From Gemmatimonadota bacterium (GTDB taxonomy: Bacteria > Gemmatimonadota > Gemmatimonadetes > Gemmatimonadales > Gemmatimonadaceae): a stretch of DNA of 46,632 bases. Each line of letters begins with the position of its first letter. Position 1 is the stretch's first letter. The notes beneath the pieces are model-generated. The model had not been told where the DNA came from and made no database searches. It saw only the letters and a program-made list of their open reading frames with translations. Made by a program: the position numbers and the translations under genes. The DNA is taken from positions 1 through 46,632 of the forward strand of contig QHVA01000008.1 in the NCBI GenBank assembly GCA_003223425.1, given 5' to 3'. Of this stretch, positions 1 through 7,112 are shown in pieces.

Positions 1-1
1 A

Positions 2-517
2 ATCGGGATCGCAGCCTCGGGCACGACACCCTATGTGCGCGCCGCTCTGGAGCGAGCCGCCGCACTTGGCGCGGCCACGGGGATCGTCGCCAGCTCGCCA
101 CCGCCGGCGGATTTGGTCGCGAGGGTGGATGTGACCATGCTTCCAATAGTTGGACCGGAAGTGGTCACCGGATCCACGCGAATGAAGTCAGGGACGGCAA
201 CCAAGCTCGTGCTCAATACCATCACCACCGGCGCCATGATCAGGCTCGGCAAAACGTACGGCAATCTGATGGTCGACCTCCGCGCGACGAACAACAAGCT
301 GATCGATCGCAGCCAGCGTATCGTGATGGAAGTCTGCGGTGTTTCGCGCGATGAAGCGACGAAACTCCTGGAACGCGCCGACAAGAGTGTCAAGCTCGCG
401 ATCGTTATGCAGAAGAAAGGCGTCTCGCGGCAGGAAGCGGAGAAGCTGCTCGCCGAGAATGGCGGCGTGATCCGTCGGGTGACGAAGGATCCGCCACCAC
501 CCATCAGAGAGAGTTAG
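2..517 (+). CDS. murQ: N-acetylmuramic acid 6-phosphate etherase MurQ (C-terminal part, 5' end outside window)
   Basis: This is the C-terminal part of the cytoplasmic etherase that cleaves the D-lactyl ether of MurNAc-6-phosphate, giving GlcNAc-6-phosphate and D-lactate in peptidoglycan recycling. The frame is open from base 2. It shows the family's IAASGTTPYV segment (usually GRTPYV), then GPEVVTGSTRMKSGTATKL, which belongs to the SIS sugar-phosphate site, and the helical C-terminal domain that carries a UBA-like three-helix end (EVCGVSRDEATKLLERAD). The N-terminal part lies outside the window. The stop is one base before the anmK start, so the genes are co-transcribed, and the anmK product is the MurQ substrate. 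The identification is firm. The R-to-T change in the GRTPYV motif is seen directly, and its effect is unknown. Confidence 0.97.
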   Translation: MGIAASGTTPYVRAALERAAALGAATGIVASSPPPADLVARVDVTMLPIVGPEVVTGSTRMKSGTATKLVLNTITTGAMIRLGKTYGNLMVDLRATNNKLIDRSQRIVMEVCGVSRDEATKLLERADKSVKLAIVMQKKGVSRQEAEKLLAENGGVIRRVTKDPPPPIRES

Positions 518-518
518 G

Positions 519-1646
519 GTGGCTTCCGCCGTCGTTGTCGGTTTGATGTCGGGCACCTCACTCGACGGAATCAGTGCGGCAGTAGCGCGCTTCCGCGATG
601 CGAGCGATGGGTGTATCGACGTCGATCTTCTCGCTTACACCTCGCGCGCGTACTCCAGTGCCGAGCGTACGCGATTGAGCGCGGCACTCGGCGGCGGCAC
701 TCCCGCCGAGTACTGTCGACTCAATTTCGACCTCGGAGGTTGGTTGGCAGATGCTGCGATCCAGGTGATGGCCGAAGCCGGGATTGCGCGGGAAGACATC
801 GCAGCGATCGCATCCCACGGTCAAACGATCTGGCACGAGCCGGGGCATTCCACCTGGCAGTGGGGCGAAGCGTCCGTCATCGCCGAGCGAACAGGGATCG
901 ACGTGATCAATGACTTTCGCGTCCGCGACGTCGCGGCTGGCGGTCAGGGCGCTCCACTTGTGCCCATCGCGGACGCGATGCTCTTCTCATCATCGTCTGA
1001 GTGGAGAGGGCTACAGAATCTCGGTGGCATCGGCAACATCACAGTCGTGCCGCCGCACGGCCAGCTCGACGGTGTTCGCGCGTTCGACACGGGCCCCGGT
1101 GTTGCTGTCATCGATGGAGTGACGCATGCATTGCGACCGGATCTCACCTACGACGTGGACGGCAAGCTGGCGCGCTCCGGAAAGCCAAGTATGCGGATAG
1201 TGAAAGAGTTGTTGGCGCATCCCTACTTCAGCGCGCCTCCGCCGAAGTCTACCGGTCGCGAGCTGTTCAACTCTGATTACGTCCAGAGGCTGATTTCGAC
1301 CGCGCGAACGACTGGCGCCACCGACGAGGACATAATCGCTACCGCCGTTCAGCTTACTGCCGAGAGCATCGGCGACGCATACCGACGCTTCATCGCCGAA
1401 CCGGTGCGCGAAGTGCTTGTTTCGGGGGGCGGTGCGAAAAATCCCGCGCTGTTCGCCGCGATCGAGAAAGCCGCCGCGCCGATCGCTGTTCGCCATTTCG
1501 ACGACGTCTATTTCGACGGGGAGGCCAAAGAAGCAGTGGCCTTTGCATTGCTTGGATATTTGCACGTGATGAAACGCCCTGGGAACGTGCCCTCCGCCAC
1601 TGGCGCTCGCGGCCTGCGCGTTCTCGGTAAACGAACGCCAGCGTGA
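519..1646 (+). CDS. anmK: Anhydro-N-acetylmuramic acid kinase
   Basis: AnmK hydrolyses the 1,6-anhydro ring of anhydro-MurNAc and phosphorylates it to MurNAc-6-phosphate, the MurQ substrate. The 375 residues match the usual family length. The ATP-binding GLMSGTSLDG lies at residues 8-17, the FRVRDVAAGGQGAPL segment at 133-147, and FDTGPG at 189-194, whose Asp190 corresponds to the catalytic aspartate. VSGGGAKNP near the C terminus is the second nucleotide-binding loop. The GTG start sits one base after the murQ stop. The next gene begins inside this stop codon (GTGA). The cytoplasmic location and operon position fit a murQ-anmK-nagZ-ampG recycling route. Confidence 0.97.
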   Translation: MASAVVVGLMSGTSLDGISAAVARFRDASDGCIDVDLLAYTSRAYSSAERTRLSAALGGGTPAEYCRLNFDLGGWLADAAIQVMAEAGIAREDIAAIASHGQTIWHEPGHSTWQWGEASVIAERTGIDVINDFRVRDVAAGGQGAPLVPIADAMLFSSSSEWRGLQNLGGIGNITVVPPHGQLDGVRAFDTGPGVAVIDGVTHALRPDLTYDVDGKLARSGKPSMRIVKELLAHPYFSAPPPKSTGRELFNSDYVQRLISTARTTGATDEDIIATAVQLTAESIGDAYRRFIAEPVREVLVSGGGAKNPALFAAIEKAAAPIAVRHFDDVYFDGEAKEAVAFALLGYLHVMKRPGNVPSATGARGLRVLGKRTPA

Positions 1647-3133
1647 GCGAGATCGCGGAGCTCTTCTACCCGGCCGTGCGCTGGGATGCCTCGCGAGGCT
1701 ACGAGGGCGAGCGCGCGGGCATCGAGCAGGCCCTGAAGCTAGGAGTGGGCGGGTTCATACTGTTTGGTGGTCCGGCAGAGCACGTTGCCGCGCTGACCGA
1801 GGATCTTCACTCAAAGTCGCGCAATCCTCTGCTCATCGGCGCCGACCTCGAGCGAGGCGCGGGACAGCAGTTCGCCGGACAAACTGCGTTGCCTCCGCTG
1901 GCAGCGATCGCGTCCCTCGGAGATGTCCAGGCCATCAGGCGGGCGGCCGCTGTGAGCGCCCGAGAAGCGCGAGAGCTGGGTATCAACTGGATCTACGCGC
2001 CAGACTGCGACCTCGACGTCGAGCCGAACAATCCAATCATCGGAACGCGCTCGTTCGGTAGCGATCCGGAGCAGGTCGGTGAGTATGCGGGCGCCTGGAT
2101 CGACGCGTGTCAGGCGGAAGGGGTGCTCGCTTGTGCGAAACATTTTCCCGGCCACGGCCGCACCACCACCGATTCGCACAAGGAGCTGCCGCGCGTTGAA
2201 GAGTCGGCGGACATCGTCAAGCAGACGGACCTGGTCCCTTTTCGCCGCGCGATCGAGCGGGGAGTCGCGTCGATCATGTCGGCACACGTTGCGTTCCCCG
2301 CGCTAGATCCAAGTGGCGCACCAGCAACGCTCTCGCGCGAGATTCTCACCAACCTGCTGCGTGAGGAGCTCCAGTTCACCGGTCTCGTCGTTACCGACGC
2401 GTTGATAATGGAGGGAGTGCTCGGCGGGGGAGAGGCCGAGGCGGTCGTTCGGGCGGTCGGCGCCGGATGCGACTGCTTGCTCTACCCGTCTAACATCGTC
2501 GAGTCCGAGCTGGCAGTTCGAAACGCGATCGACGAAAACCGGCTCGATGGAGAGAGAGTCCATCAGTCGATCGAGCGGCGCAAAAGATGGGCACGTTGGG
2601 CGGCATTGTCGCGAGAGACCAATCGGCCGGTGCGCGACGAGAGCGGATGGTCCAGTCAGCTGGCCGAGCAAGTGGTCCACATGGTGCGAGGCAAGCTTCC
2701 GGCGCTGGAGCAGCCCTGGCATCTCGTAATCGTGGATGATGATGTCGGTGGACCGTACCCCGCGCCGTCACGCGATCCTCTCATCTCGACATTGCGCGCA
2801 GGAGGTGTCGACCTGTCGACGAACGGAGATTCGGCCGCTGAGAGAGGTGCGACGGTAATCGCGCTGTTCGGCGACATCCGCGCCTGGAAGGGAAGGCCGG
2901 GGTACTCGACGGCGGCAAAAGCCGACGTGCAGCGAACGCTCGACAACGCACGAGCTCGAGATCGTCTCATCATCCAGTTCAGCCACCCGCGCCTCGCGGA
3001 CGAGCTCGATGTGGATGCTCCAATATTGTGCGCGTGGGGCGGAGAAGCGGTAATGCAGCGAGCAGCCGCGCGAGTCCTGCTCCGCGCGGTGGCTGCGAAC
3101 AGCGGCGCGAGGAGTGCACAAGCCGCTGGCTAA
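1643..3133 (+). CDS. nagZ: Beta-N-acetylhexosaminidase, glycoside hydrolase family 3 (NagZ)
   Basis: NagZ removes the non-reducing GlcNAc from GlcNAc-anhydro-MurNAc (peptide) during wall recycling. The GH3 barrel shows KHFPGHG at residues 166-172, the Asp177/His179 catalytic dyad in TDSH, and the nucleophile Asp252 in VVTDALIMEG. At 496 residues it is about 150 longer than the single-domain E. coli enzyme. The extra C-terminal part, from about residue 340, has alternating beta/alpha segments like the second GH3 domain of the two-domain Bacillus enzyme. No signal peptide is visible, so a cytoplasmic location is likely. It starts at a GTGA overlap with anmK, which indicates translational coupling. 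Confidence 0.93.
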   Translation: MSEIAELFYPAVRWDASRGYEGERAGIEQALKLGVGGFILFGGPAEHVAALTEDLHSKSRNPLLIGADLERGAGQQFAGQTALPPLAAIASLGDVQAIRRAAAVSAREARELGINWIYAPDCDLDVEPNNPIIGTRSFGSDPEQVGEYAGAWIDACQAEGVLACAKHFPGHGRTTTDSHKELPRVEESADIVKQTDLVPFRRAIERGVASIMSAHVAFPALDPSGAPATLSREILTNLLREELQFTGLVVTDALIMEGVLGGGEAEAVVRAVGAGCDCLLYPSNIVESELAVRNAIDENRLDGERVHQSIERRKRWARWAALSRETNRPVRDESGWSSQLAEQVVHMVRGKLPALEQPWHLVIVDDDVGGPYPAPSRDPLISTLRAGGVDLSTNGDSAAERGATVIALFGDIRAWKGRPGYSTAAKADVQRTLDNARARDRLIIQFSHPRLADELDVDAPILCAWGGEAVMQRAAARVLLRAVAANSGARSAQAAG

Positions 3134-3154
3134 CGGGAAAAACGGGAGGCTCCA

Positions 3155-4453
3155 ATGAACGAGAGCACCGCGAACACATCGCCCCTTCGGATCTTCGGTC
3201 AGCCGAAGATGGCAGTGCTGCTGTTTCTTGGTTTTTCCTCCGGGCTCCCGTTTTATCTGACTAGCAAAACCCTGCAGGGCTGGATGACCACCGCGAAAGT
3301 GGATCTCGCCACCATCGGGTTCTTCAGTCTCGTCACGCTTCCCTACTCGCTCAAGTTCGTTTGGGCGCCGGTGATGGATCGCTACGTCCCGCCATTTCTC
3401 GGTCGACGCCGCGGGTGGGTGCTGATTACACAGGTGCTACTGCTCCTCGCGATTGCAGCAATGTCGCTCCACGATCCGCAGACAGGACTGAAAATGCTGG
3501 CGGTGAACGCTATCGCCATCGCTTTCTTCAGCGCGTCACAGGACATCTCCCTCGACGCCTATCGTACCGATGTGTTGGAGACGCGCGAGATGGGCGCCGG
3601 CGCGGCGGTTTTTGTGATGGGTTACCGCATCGCGATGATCACGACCGGCGCACTGGCCTTTTTTCTTGCCGATCGAATAGCGTGGCCGACAGTGTACGTC
3701 GTGCTTTCGTTGCTGCTGATCGTCGGCATCGTGACGACCTTTGTTGCACCGGAACCGGTCTTGAGCGATGCCCCGCCAAGAACCCTTGCCGAGGCGGTCG
3801 TCCTCCCATTCGCCGATTTTTTTCAGCGCGCCGGCGTTCTGCGAGCGTTGTTGGTTTTGCTTTTTATTGTCGTGTACAAATACTCCGACAGCCTTGCCGG
3901 CAGCATGACTACGCCGTTTCTGCTCAAGGCGGGTTTTTCACAGAGTGAGGTCGGCGCCGTCTTTCTGGGAGTGGGAGTTATCGCGACGATTGCCGGAGTC
4001 GTCGTCGCGGGCGCAGCGATCGGCAACTTCGGTATCAATCGCTCTCTCTGGATTTTCGTTGTTTTCCAGGGCTTGAGTAATCTCACCTATTACGGATTGT
4101 CCCTCGCCGGCAAGAACCACGCATTCATGGTCGCCGCCGTCATCACGGAGAATTTCGGATTGGGACTGGTAACAGGCGCGATGACCGCCTACTTGATGAG
4201 CATGTGTAACAAGCGATTCACCGCGACTCAGTTCGCGCTTCTCTCCAGCCTCATGGCTGCCAGCAGGGACATACTCGTCGCGCCGGCCGGCAAGATCGCA
4301 GAATCGCTGGGCTGGCCGTCGTTCTTTTTGATCACCGTTGCTATGGCAATTCCACCGCTGGTTCTGCTTCCATTCATTGCGCCGTGGTCGCGCGACGTAC
4401 CGATCGGAGCCGCGCCCCACACGGGCGAGACTGTCCCCGCTAGAGCTGCTTAG
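3155..4453 (+). CDS. ampG: AmpG-like muropeptide permease (MFS)
   Basis: This is a 432-residue major facilitator protein with about 12 hydrophobic segments. The N-terminal part (KMAVLLFLGFSSGLPFYL, then LPYSLKFVWAPVMDRY and LGRRRGW) follows the AmpG pattern: GFSSGLP, then K/W-AP-x-D, then the RRRGW cytoplasmic loop. AmpG proteins carry GlcNAc-anhydro-muropeptides across the inner membrane, which is the step before NagZ, AnmK and MurQ, the three genes immediately upstream. The ATG is 21 bases after the nagZ stop, preceded by GGGAGG-like sequence. Its stop codon overlaps that of the convergent phosphatase gene. The family call is firm, and the substrate is inferred from sequence and neighbours. 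Confidence 0.88.
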   Translation: MNESTANTSPLRIFGQPKMAVLLFLGFSSGLPFYLTSKTLQGWMTTAKVDLATIGFFSLVTLPYSLKFVWAPVMDRYVPPFLGRRRGWVLITQVLLLLAIAAMSLHDPQTGLKMLAVNAIAIAFFSASQDISLDAYRTDVLETREMGAGAAVFVMGYRIAMITTGALAFFLADRIAWPTVYVVLSLLLIVGIVTTFVAPEPVLSDAPPRTLAEAVVLPFADFFQRAGVLRALLVLLFIVVYKYSDSLAGSMTTPFLLKAGFSQSEVGAVFLGVGVIATIAGVVVAGAAIGNFGINRSLWIFVVFQGLSNLTYYGLSLAGKNHAFMVAAVITENFGLGLVTGAMTAYLMSMCNKRFTATQFALLSSLMAASRDILVAPAGKIAESLGWPSFFLITVAMAIPPLVLLPFIAPWSRDVPIGAAPHTGETVPARAA

Positions 4454-5283
4454 CCGCCGTTGGTACTACGCCGATAGTCGCCGTCAGGCGTCCGCAACCG
4501 CGCTGTAACGACGGTGACATTGTCCGGTGCACCTGTGTGCATCGCTTCCTCGATCAGGGCCCGACAAATCTCCTCCGGCCTGCCGGCGCCGCGCGTGATC
4601 CGTCCGATTTCCTCGGCCGATACCTGATTCGACAATCCGTCGCTGCAAAGCACCAGAAAATCGCCGTTCTCGAGCTTCGCGCGGTAAAAATCGGTGACGA
4701 CCTTTTCCTCGGGTCCAAGCGCCTGGAGGATGATGTTGCGGTGCTCGCTCTGAGCCGCTTCCTTCGCCGTCATTCGCCCGGCATCGATCAGCCGCTGCAC
4801 GAATGACTGGTCCTTGGTCAGCTGCTTCGCTGCCCCTTTTCGCACCAGATACGCTCGGCTGTCGCCGACCTGCGCGATGAACGCCTCTCCATCGAGCACG
4901 AGTGCCAGCGTCGTCGTTGTTCCCATCCCGTGGTGCTCGGGTGAGGTATTGGCTTTCTGGTAGATGGCCTTGTTGGCGATGTCGATTCCGCGCTTCATCG
5001 CCGCTTCGATCGATTCTGGCGTGCGCTTGGGTACTTTGTGCCACCAGCGGTGGAGCTCGCTCAGAATTGTCTCGGTCGCGATGGAGCTCGCCAACGCCCC
5101 CGACGCCGCGCCGCCGACGCCGTCGGCGACGATGAGGATGAACGGGGCGGTGTGCACCGAAACGAGCGAGGGCGCGCTCATCGTTGCGATGTCGCCCGTC
5201 TCCAGGTTCGCAATCAAAAAGGAATCCTGATTGTCATGCCTGATCAGGCCGACATTCGAGATCCCGAAGATTTCTGCAATCAA
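4450..5283 (-). CDS. PP2C-family serine/threonine protein phosphatase
   Basis: This is a 277-residue soluble Mg/Mn-dependent phosphatase of the bacterial PrpC/Stp type. The motifs appear in order: NVGLIRHDNQDS near the N terminus (the arginine binds phosphate), VADGVGG at about 52-58 (metal Asp), GDSRAYL, LCSDGLSN and the last metal-binding Asp in PDNVTVV. Such proteins usually reverse Hanks-type kinase signalling, often on cell-wall and division proteins. No kinase gene is in the window. The start is TTG, rarer than ATG or GTG. It is transcribed divergently from the amidase gene and convergently with ampG, whose stop it overlaps. Confidence 0.93.
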   Translation of the reverse strand: MIAEIFGISNVGLIRHDNQDSFLIANLETGDIATMSAPSLVSVHTAPFILIVADGVGGAASGALASSIATETILSELHRWWHKVPKRTPESIEAAMKRGIDIANKAIYQKANTSPEHHGMGTTTTLALVLDGEAFIAQVGDSRAYLVRKGAAKQLTKDQSFVQRLIDAGRMTAKEAAQSEHRNIILQALGPEEKVVTDFYRAKLENGDFLVLCSDGLSNQVSAEEIGRITRGAGRPEEICRALIEEAMHTGAPDNVTVVTARLRTPDGDYRRSTNGG

Positions 5284-5432
5284 TCTTGGCTCGAAAGGAG
5301 CGGGGTGTTACGGTCACGGGAGAAAGCGCTCCCGGGGTGCGACAAAAGATAGTGAATGAACCCAAAGAGGGCACCACCCATGCGCGTCAGAAAGACTGTT
5401 ACGGCATTCCACGTGCAACCTTAATTCCGACG

Positions 5433-7112
5433 ATGAAAGCATCCACGTTCAGGGTTTTCGCCTGTTGCGCCGCGATTGTGAGCGCGTCCTGCAGGCCTGC
5501 TACCGGACCATCCGTGCCCGCGCCAATCGCCTTTCCAGTCGTCCCTGCTCCTCTTCCTCCCGGAAATGCGAAGCTTCCACCAGTCCCTGAGGTGCGCGGA
5601 CCGCTGCAAATCACAGTGGTCTATCCCAAGCCAGAACAGATGCTCACCGTGCGTGATTCGAACTTCATATTTGGGAGCGTCGGAACCGGAGATGCCGCAC
5701 TCAGCATCAACGGAGTGCCGGTGCCCGTGTGGCCCAACGGTGCGTTCATGGGCTGGCTTCCTGTTCCTCGGGATAATGCCCCGCGTTACGATCTGCTCGC
5801 CGCCAACAAGACGGAAAAAGCGCGCCTTGTCCTTCCGATCAAGATTCCGCCAGCCCCCGACACTACCAATCGCCAGAAGCTCGTCGGCGATACCCTCCAA
5901 CCGGTACCCTCACCAGACACTCTCCTACCGATTCCCGGAAACGTCTACGTTACGCTAGGCGCGCCAGGGTCGACGGTAAATGACACCGATCGTGTTACGA
6001 TCGCGCGGCCAGCTCCGGGCAACGGACAGGAGTACAAGTGGTTTCTGTTCCCCGGCACAGTCGTGAAGATCACGGGCGCGCAGAAAGCGAGTGGCGATGA
6101 GTTCGTTCGCATTGAGCTCGACTCCGGACAGGTGGCGTGGGTTCTAAGAAGTGAGCTTCAGGCACAGAACATCTCACCAGATTCTCTGCGGCGATTTATC
6201 GGTGATTCCGTCGCTCCGATACGGCGAGTTGGCGCAGTGAGTCTCGAGCCAGGCCCGGACTGGATCGACGTAGTCATACCGACGACCGGGCCACCCCCAC
6301 CGTACCTCGTTGCAGAAACCGACCGTTCGATCTCACTGCTGCTCTATGGCGTGACGGAAGCGCCGGTCGTCTCGATGATGCCGCAGCCGACCGACCCTTA
6401 CTTCAACAGCGTCAGCTCCACGCCGGAGCTGACCAGAGTTCGCTATGCGATCAATCTGAATCGTGCGCCCTATGGGTATCTGGCGCTGTGGCAAAACGGA
6501 AAGCTCACCTTCCGGGTGCGGCGGCCGCCTCGAATAGCGGATGCTGCGTCGCCGCTTCGTGGGCTCACAATCACCGTCGATCCTGGCCATCCTCCCGCTG
6601 GCGCCACTGGGCCGACAGGGTTTTACGAAGGCGATGGGGTGCTGCAGGTCGGCTTCAGGGTCCGCGATCTCCTCACGCAACGTGGTGTGAACGTTGTGAT
6701 GACGCGCACGACCCCAGACCCTGTCGACTTGGGACTGCGTGCGATCATTAGCCGCCGTGCAAATGCGCATGCGTTCGTGTCGATCCACCTCAATGCTTTC
6801 CCCGACGGCGTCAATCCATTTGTCAACAACGGCTCCCTGACGCTTTATTTCTGGCCTCATTCGATACCGTTGGCGGTAGCGACCCAGGCGGCTCTTCTCG
6901 CCGAGCTGGGACTGCGCGACAACGGCGCCAAATACCAGAATATTGCGGTAGCTCGCGGGACATGGATGCCATCGGTACTCACGGAGGGCGCGTTCATAAT
7001 CATGCCGGATCAGGAAGCGGCAGTCAGAACGCCGACGTACCAGGAATCGTACGCCACGGCGATAGTGCGCGGTCTCGAGAGCTACTTCGCATCACTCGCT
7101 CAAAAACCGTGA
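5433..7112 (+). CDS. N-acetylmuramoyl-L-alanine amidase (Amidase_3), probable lipoprotein
   Basis: Zn-dependent amidases of this family cut the MurNAc-L-Ala bond of peptidoglycan in the periplasm. The C-terminal third has the motifs VDPGHP (Zn His), FYEGDGVLQV, a VNVVMTRTTPD strand, SIHLNAFPD (Zn His) and VLTEGAFIIMPDQE (catalytic Glu). The N terminus (MKASTFRVFACCAAIVSASC) is a signal sequence ending in a cysteine at 20, but the lipobox is imperfect (S-A-S-C), so lipidation is likely rather than certain. The middle, about residues 60-350, is beta-rich and may hold SH3-like wall-binding modules. I chose the ATG at 5433 because it opens the signal sequence, although no clear ribosome site precedes it. 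Its stop overlaps the next gene (GTGA). It lacks the LytC/AmiC regulatory domains I would recognise. Confidence 0.9.
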   Translation: MKASTFRVFACCAAIVSASCRPATGPSVPAPIAFPVVPAPLPPGNAKLPPVPEVRGPLQITVVYPKPEQMLTVRDSNFIFGSVGTGDAALSINGVPVPVWPNGAFMGWLPVPRDNAPRYDLLAANKTEKARLVLPIKIPPAPDTTNRQKLVGDTLQPVPSPDTLLPIPGNVYVTLGAPGSTVNDTDRVTIARPAPGNGQEYKWFLFPGTVVKITGAQKASGDEFVRIELDSGQVAWVLRSELQAQNISPDSLRRFIGDSVAPIRRVGAVSLEPGPDWIDVVIPTTGPPPPYLVAETDRSISLLLYGVTEAPVVSMMPQPTDPYFNSVSSTPELTRVRYAINLNRAPYGYLALWQNGKLTFRVRRPPRIADAASPLRGLTITVDPGHPPAGATGPTGFYEGDGVLQVGFRVRDLLTQRGVNVVMTRTTPDPVDLGLRAIISRRANAHAFVSIHLNAFPDGVNPFVNNGSLTLYFWPHSIPLAVATQAALLAELGLRDNGAKYQNIAVARGTWMPSVLTEGAFIIMPDQEAAVRTPTYQESYATAIVRGLESYFASLAQKP

